64,000 nucleotides of DNA. Source: Paracoccaceae bacterium. GTDB taxonomy: Bacteria; Pseudomonadota; Alphaproteobacteria; Rhodobacterales; Rhodobacteraceae. A program made the position numbers and the translations under genes. The DNA is taken from assembly GCA_024304985.1 (NCBI GenBank), contig JAMWZC010000002.1:124001-188000 (forward strand), given 5' to 3'. The number at the start of each line of letters is the position of its first letter. Position 1 is the stretch's first letter. Of the stretch, positions 34,667 through 43,206 are shown piece after piece. A model generated the notes under the pieces. It was given only the letters and a program-made list of their open reading frames with translations. It was not told where the DNA came from and did not search any database.

Positions 34667-35941
34667 TTACCCCAGCTTCACATTGTCGACGCCGACAAGC
34701 TTGTCGTAGACGTAATAAAGGATCAGGACGACCACCAGCATCAAGGTTCCAAGGGCCGCTGCCAGACCCCAGTTGCCGGATACGGCAAACTGGAAGTAGA
34801 TCCGGTTCGAGATGAATGTTCCGTCAGCGCCACCCACTAGTTCCGGTGTGATGAAGTAGCCTACGGCGAGGATGAAAACCAAAAGCGCCCCTGCCCCGAT
34901 CCCGGCGGTGGTCTGCGGGAAATAGACCCTCCAGAAAGCCGTCCAGTTCGACGCGCCCAGAGACTTGGCGGCGCGCAGATAGGACGGAGGGATGGTCTTC
35001 ATGACCGAGTAAAGCGGAAGGATCATGAACGGCAGCAGGATATGCGTCATCGCGATGATAACGCCCAACTGGTTGTTGATCAGGGACAAACGCTCGGTAA
35101 AGCCCAGCGCGATCCAGAAATTGTTGATCACACCCTGTTCCTGCAGAAGGATCTTCCACGCTGATGTTCGAACCAGAAGAGAGGTCCAGAAAGGTAGCAA
35201 CACAAGGATCAGAAGCAGGTTGGACGTCCTGAGGGGCAGATCCGCCAGCAACCAAGCCACGGGATAGCCCAGCGCCAAAGTGCAGAAGGTGATGAGAAGG
35301 CTGAGGCCCAGAGTGCGCAACATCAGCTTCTGATAGATCCGCTGATCCGGCTCTTTCATCGAGATCCCGTCGACCCCGCGTTGCGCATCAAAGGCAGCAA
35401 GGAAATAGCTGCTGGTATAGTAACCTGAATTGGCCTTGATCGCTGCCCAGTATTCTATGTTGCCCCAGCCACTGTCGATGTCGAGGAACTTTTCCTTGAA
35501 GGGGCCATCCGTCTCGATGTCCCAACTGGATGCGGGACGTCCTGATTTGCGAAACAGCGACGAAATGCCCGGCGCCTCATAGTTGAAGCGGCGGCCAAGT
35601 TGCGTGTGGGACTTGCTTTCGAAGGCAGTCGCCATGTCGATGGCCATGGCACGATAGACATCCTCGGGCGGGGCCTCACCGGACGCGGGGTCCCAAGCCT
35701 CAATGGCTACAACGACATTGGGCATGAGGTCGGGGATATAGTCCGTGCCGGCCGTATTCTGAACCGAGCGCATCAGCATGGATCCGATCGGCGCAACAAA
35801 GGTGACAAGCACGAAGACAAGAAGCGGAGCAATCAGGATCAATGCCCGAATCTTCTGCCGGCGAAGGGCCAGATTCAGGCTCTGTTTCAGCGGTTTTCCG
35901 TCAGCGGACAGAACCGGGCCGTCAAGCGTGGCGTCAGACAT
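34667..35941 (-). CDS. Pot-type ABC transporter permease with large extra loop (module A)
   Basis: A 424-residue PotB-like permease. After the first helix (about residues 33-53), roughly 140 residues (about 60-200) form a hydrophilic region, expected in the periplasm, before the five remaining helices and the EAA loop LRAAKSLGASNWTAFWRVYFP. Ordinary PotB proteins are about 275-300 residues, so the loop is an added domain of some 130 residues, seen in a subset of amine permeases. VRTSAWKILLQEQGVIN is the family segment. It pairs with the PotC-like gene at 33778. Confidence 0.88.
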   Translation of the reverse strand: MSDATLDGPVLSADGKPLKQSLNLALRRQKIRALILIAPLLVFVLVTFVAPIGSMLMRSVQNTAGTDYIPDLMPNVVVAIEAWDPASGEAPPEDVYRAMAIDMATAFESKSHTQLGRRFNYEAPGISSLFRKSGRPASSWDIETDGPFKEKFLDIDSGWGNIEYWAAIKANSGYYTSSYFLAAFDAQRGVDGISMKEPDQRIYQKLMLRTLGLSLLITFCTLALGYPVAWLLADLPLRTSNLLLILVLLPFWTSLLVRTSAWKILLQEQGVINNFWIALGFTERLSLINNQLGVIIAMTHILLPFMILPLYSVMKTIPPSYLRAAKSLGASNWTAFWRVYFPQTTAGIGAGALLVFILAVGYFITPELVGGADGTFISNRIYFQFAVSGNWGLAAALGTLMLVVVLILYYVYDKLVGVDNVKLG

Positions 35942-36029
35942 GTGTTACCCCGTCGGTATGAGTGGCACCTGTTGTCCGATGCCTTGCTTGGCCTTGGTGA
36001 AACCGACCTGTCGTCGGCTTGGCGAAGGC

Positions 36030-36052
36030 CCCGCGCAGATGACCTGCGCGGG
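36030..36052 (-). terminator. Intra-operon hairpin after the module A binding-protein gene
   Basis: On the minus strand CCCGCGCAG and CTGCGCGGG form a perfect 9-bp stem (36044-36052 with 36030-36038) around GTCAT. It lies 43 bases past the stop of the binding-protein gene and before the permease genes. Such hairpins commonly protect the mRNA end or reduce readthrough so that the binding protein is made in excess. There is no T run. Confidence 0.6.
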
Positions 36053-36094
36053 AATCGGGAGAGGGCCATAGGCCCGCTCCCTCGGTTCTTGCGA

Positions 36095-37198
36095 TTACTG
36101 CAGCAGCCATGCCTGGAACTGTGCATCCAGATCATCGCGATAGCTGGCCCACCATTCAAAGTTGAACAGGAAGGTGTTGACCGCATTGGCCGGATCGGTC
36201 GGCATGTGCGGAGCCATTTCGACGCCCAGATCAGCATGCTGTCCCACCAAAGGCGCAGAAGAGGCGCGTGCCGGACCATAGGAGATATATGCCGCCTGAT
36301 CCGCCAGACGCTGCGTGTCGGTCGCGAACATCACGAAATCCATCACGCGCGCCAGACGATCTTCGGGCAGACCGGCGGGAATGATCCAGCCGTCCAGATC
36401 GAACATCTGCCAATCCCACAGCATCCCGATGGGCTGGTTCTGCTCGACGATGGCCGAGAACAGACGACCGTTATAGGTCGAGCCCATGACAACTTCGCCA
36501 TCCGCCAGAAGCTGCGGGGTTTCTGCACCCGCCGACCACCAGATCACATCATCCTTGATCGTGCCCAGCTTGGCCAAAGCGCGATCAACGCCTTCTTGGG
36601 TTTCAAGGGTGTCATACACTTCCTCGATCGGAACACCGTCGCAGATCAGCGCCCATTCCATGTTGCCGATCGGGCGCTTCTCCAGCGAGCGCTTTCCGGG
36701 GAATTTCTCTGTGTCGAACACATCGCACACTGTGGTCGGAGCCTCGGACACCAGATCGGTGCGATAGCCGAAAGTGGTCGAGAAAACGATCTGCGGGATG
36801 AAGCAGTCGCCTACCAGTGTATTGCCGAAATCCTCGGAGGCGGGAGTGCCGTCGGGGGCTGCGGCCAGCATCGTGTCGGGGTCGATCTCCATCGCAAGAC
36901 CTTCGTCGCACAGACGCAGGCCATCCGCGGCGGTCACGTCGACGATATCCCAGGTGATGTTGCCTGCCTCGGACATTGCCCGCAACTTGGTCACAGCTTC
37001 TGCAGAGCTTTCGTCCGTGATGACATTCAGACCGGGGTTATTCGCGACATATGGTTCGATATAGGCCTTGACCTGGCTATTTTGGTAGGCACCGCCCCAG
37101 GACACGACAGTCATGCTGTCGGCCATGTTGCTCTGCGCGAAGGCTGCGGCGGCGATCAGAGTCGCCCCTGTAGCCATGAGAGTTGTCTTGAGTTTCAT
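36095..37198 (-). CDS. Periplasmic amine-binding protein of Pot-type ABC transporter (module A)
   Basis: A 367-residue type 2 solute-binding protein with a signal peptide (MKLKTTLMATGATLIAAAAFAQ). The mature part begins SMTVVSWGGAYQNSQVKAYIEP, the style of PotD/PotF relatives that take polyamines or other amines. DADGLRLCDEGL-like and WSAGAETPQLLADGEVVMG segments match the family. AAGGAG lies 6 bases before the ATG. The ligand cannot be read by eye; the partner enzymes of module A point to an acylated or cyclic amine. It is the second gene after the ATPase gene. Confidence 0.9.
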   Translation of the reverse strand: MKLKTTLMATGATLIAAAAFAQSNMADSMTVVSWGGAYQNSQVKAYIEPYVANNPGLNVITDESSAEAVTKLRAMSEAGNITWDIVDVTAADGLRLCDEGLAMEIDPDTMLAAAPDGTPASEDFGNTLVGDCFIPQIVFSTTFGYRTDLVSEAPTTVCDVFDTEKFPGKRSLEKRPIGNMEWALICDGVPIEEVYDTLETQEGVDRALAKLGTIKDDVIWWSAGAETPQLLADGEVVMGSTYNGRLFSAIVEQNQPIGMLWDWQMFDLDGWIIPAGLPEDRLARVMDFVMFATDTQRLADQAAYISYGPARASSAPLVGQHADLGVEMAPHMPTDPANAVNTFLFNFEWWASYRDDLDAQFQAWLLQ

Positions 37199-37271
37199 AT
37201 CTCACTCCTTGTTGCACCCGTTGTTACGCGCGTCTTCACCCACGGGCTGAGCGAGGACGCCTTTCCAGCGC

Positions 37272-38372
37272 TCAAGCGTCGAGCGCGCGGCAATCTTCCG
37301 GAAGCCAGCCGATCTCGATCTGCTGACCCGGCTTCAAGCGCACCTGATCCGGTGCGTTTCTCGTCTTGACGACGAATTCCTCATTTCCAGCGACCCGCAA
37401 CCGTGTGCGGAAGATATCGCCCATGTAGATGAACTCGAGCACTTCGGCCTTGAGGGTATGAGCCCCGGGCTGCAGACGGCTCTTGTTGAATTCGACCCTC
37501 TCAGGACGGATCGAAACGCGTGTGCGCTCACCGACCTTGCTGACATTGACGGGCTTCGCGTCAATCACCTCGCCACCGTCCAGCCTGACGATGCAGGTGT
37601 CTCCCTTGATCTCCTGCACCACGCCTTCCATCGTGTTGTTCTCGCCGATGAACTGCGCAACGAAACTGTTCTGTGGCTGCTCATAAAGCACATCTGGTGG
37701 GGCAAGCTGCTGAATGCGGCCATCGTCGAACACCGCGACACGGTCCGACATGGTCAGCGCCTCGGTCTGGTCATGTGTGACATAGACCGTGGTAATACCA
37801 AGGTTATGCGCCAGCCGTGTAATCTCGAACTGCAAGGTCTCGCGCAGCTGTTTGTCCAGCGCGCCAAGGGGCTCGTCCATCAAGACTAGCTCGGGCTCGA
37901 ACACCAAAGCCCGTGCCAAGGCGATCCGCTGCTGTTGTCCACCGGAAAGCTGTGCCGGACGACGACCACCAAAGGCCCCCATCTGCACCATCTCAAGCGC
38001 GCGTTTCACCTTTTCCTCACGCTCGGATTTGCCGAACTTGCGGACTTCCAACGGGAAAGACAGGTTTTCCGCCACCGTCATATGCGGAAACAGCGCATAG
38101 TTCTGAAACACCATACCGATCCCACGCTTGTGAGGCGGGATGTTGTTGATCGGCTTGCCGTCCAGAAGGATTTCGCCATGTGTGGCGGTCTCGAAGCCGG
38201 CCAGCATCATCAGGCAAGTCGTCTTGCCTGATCCAGATGGTCCCAACATCGTCAGGAACTCGCCCTTGGGCATGGTCAGGTTCAGGTCTTTGACGACCAG
38301 TGTTTCACCATCATAGCTTTTTTGCACACGCTCAAAAGCCACGAACGCATCGTTCGCACTTGATCCGGCCAA
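37272..38372 (-). CDS. Pot-type ABC transporter ATP-binding protein, PotA-like (module A)
   Basis: The 366-residue ATPase has Walker A GPSGSGKTTCLMMLAGFE, Q-loop FQNYALFPHMTV, signature [16 protein letters not shown], Walker B LVLMDEPLGALDKQ and THDQTEALTMSDR. The C-terminal TOBE domain is at about residues 280-360, with the sugar/polyamine-type SIRPERVEF. Translation appears to start at TTG 38372, with GGAG six bases upstream. It is the first gene of the module A transporter operon, 174 bases downstream of the aminotransferase gene. Confidence 0.93.
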   Translation of the reverse strand: MAGSSANDAFVAFERVQKSYDGETLVVKDLNLTMPKGEFLTMLGPSGSGKTTCLMMLAGFETATHGEILLDGKPINNIPPHKRGIGMVFQNYALFPHMTVAENLSFPLEVRKFGKSEREEKVKRALEMVQMGAFGGRRPAQLSGGQQQRIALARALVFEPELVLMDEPLGALDKQLRETLQFEITRLAHNLGITTVYVTHDQTEALTMSDRVAVFDDGRIQQLAPPDVLYEQPQNSFVAQFIGENNTMEGVVQEIKGDTCIVRLDGGEVIDAKPVNVSKVGERTRVSIRPERVEFNKSRLQPGAHTLKAEVLEFIYMGDIFRTRLRVAGNEEFVVKTRNAPDQVRLKPGQQIEIGWLPEDCRALDA

Positions 38373-38426
38373 GGTCGGCTCCCCGTTTGTTGTGTCACAC
38401 GATCTGCGCCGCGTATTGACCCAAGA

Positions 38427-38450
38427 CTAAAACCCGACGTCCTGCGGGTT
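38427..38450 (-). terminator. Possible weak terminator after the module A aminotransferase
   Basis: On the minus strand AACCCG (38445-38450) and CGGGTT (38431-38436) form a 6-bp stem around CAGGACGT, followed by TTAG. It lies in the 174-base gap between aminotransferase and ATPase genes. The stem is short, so partial termination or none is possible. Confidence 0.4.
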
Positions 38451-38546
38451 GCAACCCTTTTGCTGCCTTAAATGGCCATTACAGGATTTTGCGGGCGAAA
38501 TGACTTTGAGTGGCCGCACTTGCAGGACAACTTCCCGACACCCCTG

Positions 38547-39917
38547 TCAGTCTAATGCCTCAGAAATGGACTTTGCCGTTTTTTCAACCACCTCATCGGC
38601 CTCGGCATGAGTCAGGCAGAAGGGCGGTGCGAATCCCAGAATATCGCCCTGCGGCATGGCGCGACCGATGACCCCATGTCCAAGCAGCGCCGCCGCGACA
38701 CGAGGTCCGACCTTTTCGGAGGCATCAAAGAACTGGCGCTTGTCGCGGTCCTGAACGAACTCGACCGCACAAAGCATCCCTTCGCCCCGCACCTCGCCGA
38801 CATGCGGATGTTCGGCCAACGCCGCGCGCATCTGCGTGTTCAGATATGCCCCGACATGGCCTGCGTTCTGGATCAGGTTCAATTCGTCCAGCAACTTGAG
38901 GTTGGCCACACCGGCCGCAGCGCCCACAGGATGCGCGGAATAGGTCCAGCCATGGCCGATGGGCCCGTTCTCGTCGGTGCCCTGTTCAAGCACTTTCCAC
39001 ATGCGATCACCGACGATCGACCCCGACAGCGGCGCATAGGCCGAGGTCAGACCCTTGGCGATCGTGATCAGATCAGGCGTGATGCCATAGTGATCGGACC
39101 CGAACATCGACCCAAGACGGCCGAAACCTGTCACCACCTCATCGGCAATCAGCAGGATATCATGCTTGCGAAGAACCTCCTGAATGGCAGGCCAATAGCC
39201 TTCGGGCGGCGGAACGATCCCTCCGGTCCCCAGTACCGGCTCACCGATGAAGGCAGCAATCGTATCGGCCCCTTCGCGTTCGATCAGCGCTTCAAGCTCG
39301 GCCACCAGATGGGCCGTGAACTGCGCCTCGGTCATGTCGCTGTCGGGGCGACGGAAGTAGTAAGGCGCCTCGGTATGGATCACTTGTGCCAGCGGCAGGT
39401 CGAATTTCTTGTGAAACAGCTCAAGCCCGGTCAAAGAGCCTGTCACAAGGCCTGAACCATGGTAACCACGCCAGCGGCTGATGATCTTTTTCTTCTCAGG
39501 CCGGCCCAGAATGTTGTTGTAGTACCAGACCAGCTTGACGTTGGTCTCATTGGCATCAGAGCCTGACAGGCCGAAATACACCTTGGACATGCCCTTGGGT
39601 GCACGGTCCAGGATCATCTTGGACAGGGTGATGCTCGCCTCGGTGCCATGGCCGACATAGGCATGGTAATAGGCCAGCTCGCGCGCCTGATCGGCAATCG
39701 CCTCGGCAATTTCCTGACGGCCATAGCCGACGTTCACACAGTAGAGTCCGGCGAAGGCATCCAGCAGACGGGTGCCATCGCGGTCCGTAATGTGGCAATC
39801 CTTGGCCGTCGTGATGATCCGCTGGGGCGCGTTGCCGCGCGCAAACTCTGCCAGATGGGTCGAGGGATGGAAAAAATTGTCGCGGTCCCACTGGGCCAGT
39901 TGGTCATTGGTCAGCAT
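38547..39917 (-). CDS. Class-III omega-aminotransferase (module A)
   Basis: A 456-residue PLP enzyme of the putrescine/omega-amino acid:pyruvate transaminase group. It has the opening [55 protein letters not shown], and the PLP-phosphate and lysine region [15 protein letters not shown]...[14 protein letters not shown] (PLP lysine in AKGL). The ATG at 39917 has AAGGAGG six bases upstream; a GTG two codons earlier would overlap that site. It is divergent from the M24 hydrolase gene across a region with GntR-type palindromes. Substrate is inferred to be the diamine released by the module A hydrolase and deacetylase. Confidence 0.9.
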   Translation of the reverse strand: MLTNDQLAQWDRDNFFHPSTHLAEFARGNAPQRIITTAKDCHITDRDGTRLLDAFAGLYCVNVGYGRQEIAEAIADQARELAYYHAYVGHGTEASITLSKMILDRAPKGMSKVYFGLSGSDANETNVKLVWYYNNILGRPEKKKIISRWRGYHGSGLVTGSLTGLELFHKKFDLPLAQVIHTEAPYYFRRPDSDMTEAQFTAHLVAELEALIEREGADTIAAFIGEPVLGTGGIVPPPEGYWPAIQEVLRKHDILLIADEVVTGFGRLGSMFGSDHYGITPDLITIAKGLTSAYAPLSGSIVGDRMWKVLEQGTDENGPIGHGWTYSAHPVGAAAGVANLKLLDELNLIQNAGHVGAYLNTQMRAALAEHPHVGEVRGEGMLCAVEFVQDRDKRQFFDASEKVGPRVAAALLGHGVIGRAMPQGDILGFAPPFCLTHAEADEVVEKTAKSISEALD

Positions 39918-39952
39918 CGGCACCCTCCTTCGGCGGTGATGTGAATCTTTAT

Positions 39953-39964
39953 GTTGTGCACAAC
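39953..39964. promoter_or_regulatory. Candidate GntR operator 1 (perfect palindrome)
   Basis: GTTGTGCACAAC is a perfect 12-base palindrome 36 bases upstream of the aminotransferase start. It fits the TTGTnnACAA form typical of FCD/FadR-type GntR regulators. A second copy of the core is at 40061-40070. The likely protein is the GntR regulator encoded at 42465-43124 in the same module. Confidence 0.7.
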
Positions 39965-40060
39965 CTTGATGCGGCCGTGACTAGCGTCAACCATATACCG
40001 CTAAAAATTCAGCTTAATTCCTAAAAGCGACAAGGGAATTCGCTTTTGGAACGGAAGAGA

Positions 40061-40070
40061 TGTGCACAAT
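40061..40070. promoter_or_regulatory. Candidate GntR operator 2
   Basis: TGTGCACAAT repeats the core TGTGCACA of the palindrome at 39953-39964, about 105 bases away, between the two divergent start codons and 40 bases upstream of the M24 hydrolase ATG at 40110. Its placement would let a single regulator control both directions. Confidence 0.6.
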
Positions 40071-40109
40071 TTTGCTGAACTCAGCCAAACGCCAGCAAGG
40101 AAGCCGTCT

Positions 40110-41309
40110 ATGTCCGTTCCTCCGATTCCCTTTGCAGACCTGCCCTTCACCAAGGCCGAGTATGACCGGCGCCTCGAACTGACACGCACTGCCATGGCGG
40201 AACGCGGCATCGACGTGTTGTTCGTCGAGGACCCGTCAAACATGGCATGGCTGACTGGCTATGACGGCTGGTCCTTCTATGTGCATCAGGGCGTGATCGT
40301 GACCCATGACCGCGACCCGGTCTGGTGGGGGCGGAACATGGACGCGAACGGCGCCAAACGCACCGCATGGCTGCCGCATGATCACCTGCGCCCTTATGAT
40401 GACACCTATGTGCAATCGAACGAGCGGCACCCGATGCAGCATCTTTCAGCGCTTCTTTGCGAAATGGGGTTTGAGGCCGCCTGTATCGGCGTTGAAATGG
40501 AGAACTACTATTTCTCGGCCAAGGCCTATGTCACGATGATGACGGAACTGCCGCGCGCCACGCTGGTCGATGCCACGGTGTTGGTGAACTGGCAGCGGGC
40601 GATCAAGTCACATGAGGAAATCGCGTTCATGCGCCGCGCCGCGCGGATTGCCGAGAAGATGGTCGATACTGCCATTGAACGTGCGAGACCCGGTGTGCGC
40701 AAGAACGATCTGGTGGCCGAAGTGATGCGCGAGGCGATCATCGGCGTGGGCGAAGACTGGGGCGACTACCCCGCCATCGTGCCGATGTGCCCGTCAGGTG
40801 CCGATGCTTCGGCCCCGCATATCACATGGAATGGGGGCGAGTTCGAGCATGATCAGTGCACCTTCTTTGAATTGGCGGGTGTCTATCGGCGTTATCACAC
40901 ACCCTTCTGCCGGACGGTCTATCTGGGCACCCCACCGGATGAGGTGAAGCGCGCCGAAGCCGCCCTGATCGAAGGGCTTGAAGCCGGCTTGCAGGCCGCC
41001 CGCGCTGGAAACCGCGCCTGCGACATCGCCGACGCCCTGGCCCGCCCTCTCGAGGCTGCAGGAATCCAGCGCGGTGCCCGCTGTGGTTATCCCATCGGGA
41101 TCAGCTATCCGCCAGACTGGGGCGAGCGCACGATCAGCCTTCGCTCCGAAGATCAGACCATGCTGCAACCTGGCATGACCTTTCACTTCATGCCCGGCCT
41201 CTGGATGGACACATGGGGAATCGAGATCACGGAATCCATCCTGATCACCAATGACGGTCCGGCGGAAACCTTTTGCAATCGCCCCCGCCGGATCTTCGTG
41301 AAGTCATGA
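40110..41309 (+). CDS. M24-family, creatinase/ectoine hydrolase-like protein (DoeA/EutD-like, module A)
   Basis: A 399-residue pita-bread-fold protein. The N-terminal domain (about 1-165) has EDPSNMAWLTGYDGWSFYV, and the catalytic domain (about 170-390) has GDYPAIVPMCPSGADASAPH and GYPIGISYPPDWGERT. These segments resemble ectoine hydrolase DoeA/EutD more than prolidases. The two Asp metal ligands of M24 peptidases are replaced (E254 in FFELAG, and no Asp in YHTPFCRT), so metal-independent catalysis like creatinase is expected, with H237 as the likely base. ATG 40110 follows AAGGAAG. The next gene starts within its stop (ATGA). Confidence 0.85.
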   Translation: MSVPPIPFADLPFTKAEYDRRLELTRTAMAERGIDVLFVEDPSNMAWLTGYDGWSFYVHQGVIVTHDRDPVWWGRNMDANGAKRTAWLPHDHLRPYDDTYVQSNERHPMQHLSALLCEMGFEAACIGVEMENYYFSAKAYVTMMTELPRATLVDATVLVNWQRAIKSHEEIAFMRRAARIAEKMVDTAIERARPGVRKNDLVAEVMREAIIGVGEDWGDYPAIVPMCPSGADASAPHITWNGGEFEHDQCTFFELAGVYRRYHTPFCRTVYLGTPPDEVKRAEAALIEGLEAGLQAARAGNRACDIADALARPLEAAGIQRGARCGYPIGISYPPDWGERTISLRSEDQTMLQPGMTFHFMPGLWMDTWGIEITESILITNDGPAETFCNRPRRIFVKS

Positions 41310-42472
41310 CAGATCTGTCTCGAACGCAGGCCATACTGGCGGATCTGATCGGTTTTCCGACAGTGTCATCCGACAGCAACCTTGCCATGATCGACCACAT
41401 GGCCAACAGACTGGCAGATGTCGGAGCGCGCGTGGATCTGTTTCACGACGATAGCGGAACCAAGGCCAATCTGTTCGCCACCATTGGACCGGAGCGTGAG
41501 GGGGGTATCGTCTTGTCGGGCCATTCCGACGTGGTCCCGGTTGCGGATCAGGACTGGAGCAGCGATCCCTTCCGCATGGTCGAGCGGGACGGCAAGCTTT
41601 TCGGGCGCGGTGCCTGCGATATGAAGGGGTTCATTGCCGCCACACTGGCAATGGCCCCCGACTATGCTGCGCGCAATCTCAAGCGGCCCATTCATTTCGC
41701 CTTCACCTATGACGAAGAAGTCGGTTGTCTGGGTGCGCGGTCCCTTGTTCCGGCACTTCAGGCCCGTGGTATCCGTCCGGCTATGGCCATCGTGGGCGAA
41801 CCCACGGATATGCGCATCATCGAAGGGCACAAGGGATGCTGCGAGTATACAGTCGAATTTCGCGGGCTGGAGGGCCACGGCTCGAACCCCGACCGTGGCA
41901 TCAACGCGGTGGAATATGCTGTCGCCTATGTGGCGAGATTGATGGATCTGCGCCACCAGCTTCGCCATCGTACGCCCGTGGGCAGCCTGTTCGAGCCGCC
42001 ATGGACCACGATCAACATCGGCCGTCTGTCCGGTGGAGTCGCCCATAACGTGATTGCCAGCCGGGCCGAACTGGACTGGGAAATGCGCCCGGTGCAGGAC
42101 AGTGACGCCGAGTTTGTCCGGCAAACGCTGGCGGAATACTGCAACGATGTATTGCTGCCGCAAATGCAGGCCGTCTGTCCCGATGCAGGCATCACTACCT
42201 ATGTCATAGGGGAAGTCTGCGGGCTGGAACCGATGGAGGATAACGCCGCGCGCCGCCTTGTCGCAGAACTCACCGGGGCGAATGGCGCAGATGTGGTGGC
42301 CTTCGGCACCGAGGCCGGGTTGCTCCAGCAAATGGGTATGTCAGCGGTGCTTTGCGGTCCCGGCAGTATCGAGCAGGCCCACAAGGCCGATGAATATGTG
42401 AGCCTGTCACAGCTTGATCAGTGCTTGTCCATGCTGCATGGCCTTGGCGAAAGGCTGACGCGTCATGTCTGA
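41306..42472 (+). CDS. ArgE-type M20 deacetylase (module A)
   Basis: A 388-residue zinc deacylase of the acetylornithine deacetylase/DapE group. Metal ligands are visible in LSGHSDVVPV (His, with catalytic Asp), GRGACDMKGF (bridging Asp), FTYDEEVGCLG (base Glu plus ligand Glu) and the C-terminal GPGSIEQAHKADEYVS (His). It is coupled to the M24 gene by a four-base overlap and overlaps the GntR gene by eight. True ArgE serves arginine synthesis, but this operon position suggests deacetylation of the M24 product. The family differs from DoeB, the usual deacetylase in ectoine breakdown, which is aspartoacylase-like. Confidence 0.88.
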   Translation: MTDLSRTQAILADLIGFPTVSSDSNLAMIDHMANRLADVGARVDLFHDDSGTKANLFATIGPEREGGIVLSGHSDVVPVADQDWSSDPFRMVERDGKLFGRGACDMKGFIAATLAMAPDYAARNLKRPIHFAFTYDEEVGCLGARSLVPALQARGIRPAMAIVGEPTDMRIIEGHKGCCEYTVEFRGLEGHGSNPDRGINAVEYAVAYVARLMDLRHQLRHRTPVGSLFEPPWTTINIGRLSGGVAHNVIASRAELDWEMRPVQDSDAEFVRQTLAEYCNDVLLPQMQAVCPDAGITTYVIGEVCGLEPMEDNAARRLVAELTGANGADVVAFGTEAGLLQQMGMSAVLCGPGSIEQAHKADEYVSLSQLDQCLSMLHGLGERLTRHV

Positions 42473-43124
42473 ACCGTCCGACGCCCGGACCCGCTTTCTG
42501 CGCCTGCATGACGCACTGCGCACGCGGATCTGCCTCTTGGACTACCCGCCGGGCTCCCGTCTTTCCGAAGAGGCACTGGCCGCAGAGTTCGGAACCTCAC
42601 GTACACCCTTGCGTCGCGTTCTGGCCAAGCTGGAAGACGAAGGGCTTGTTGTGTCGCAGCATGGCGTGGGAACGATCGTCACCGATGTGGATCCGGGTGA
42701 GATGGCCCGCACCTACGACCTGCGTCGCGAACTGGCGGGCCTTGTGGGACGCTTGTCACCTGTACCGATCACCGACCAGATCGTCGCGGATGCAGCGGGT
42801 TTTCTGAAACGCGGCGAAGCATTGCTGACCCGTCCCGACACCCGGTCACTGGCCCGGCTGAACATGGAGTATTTCCACTTCGGCACATCATTGACCCGCA
42901 ACGAGGCGCTACGCGAGATGTCGGAACGGCTCTATTACCGGACAGCCCGGATCTGGCTGACCGCGACAGCACGTCTGGATCTGGCGGATGAAACCGCGAT
43001 CTTCGTGTCCGAACTGCGCGACAGCCTGCAAGCCCTGAAGGCAAGAGACGGGCAGGCGGCCGCCGATGTGCGAAGAACACATATCTCACTGTGCATTGCG
43101 CGGGTGAATGTGCTGCGGGACTAA
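42465..43124 (+). CDS. GntR-family regulator with FCD domain (module A)
   Basis: A 219-residue regulator with an N-terminal GntR winged helix (about 10-75; LRTRICLLDYPPGSRLSEEALAAEFGTSRTPLRRVLAKLEDEGLV) and a C-terminal all-helical FCD ligand domain (about 85-215; YDLRRELAG, NMEYFHFGTSLTRN, ELRDSLQALKARDG). FCD domains bind small carboxylates or amines, often with a metal. It overlaps the ArgE-type gene by eight bases and is the last gene of this operon. The TTGTGCACAA sites at 39953 and 40061 are the likely targets. Confidence 0.88.
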   Translation: MSEPSDARTRFLRLHDALRTRICLLDYPPGSRLSEEALAAEFGTSRTPLRRVLAKLEDEGLVVSQHGVGTIVTDVDPGEMARTYDLRRELAGLVGRLSPVPITDQIVADAAGFLKRGEALLTRPDTRSLARLNMEYFHFGTSLTRNEALREMSERLYYRTARIWLTATARLDLADETAIFVSELRDSLQALKARDGQAAADVRRTHISLCIARVNVLRD

Positions 43125-43129
43125 CACCG

Positions 43130-43156
43130 CCCTGCTTCTTCTTGCTTCAAATATCC
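43130..43156. repeat. Dispersed intergenic repeat, first subtype
   Basis: CCCTGCTTCTTCTTGCT is followed by TCAAATATCCAG, six bases after the stop of the GntR gene. It differs from the copy at 32943-32970 at only a few positions, and both are followed by a CCGG-rich stretch. Confidence 0.7.
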
Positions 43157-43206
43157 AGATCCGGCCCGGTCATCTTGTGATCAGGCTGGAACAGTGTCGA
43201 GAACGC

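Noticed and set aside
35600-37369. A 589-codon plus-strand open frame across the module A transporter genes
   Set aside because: It is the antisense of the permease and binding-protein genes, both of which have clear family motifs.
40110-41309. Xaa-Pro aminopeptidase or prolidase as the M24 assignment
   Set aside because: The two Asp metal ligands needed for these peptidases are missing; the loops match DoeA/EutD better.
38547-43124. A standard ectoine (eut/doe) catabolic cluster
   Set aside because: The deacetylase is ArgE-type and not DoeB, no DoeC-like dehydrogenase or MocR-type EnuR is present, and the transporter is Pot-type.
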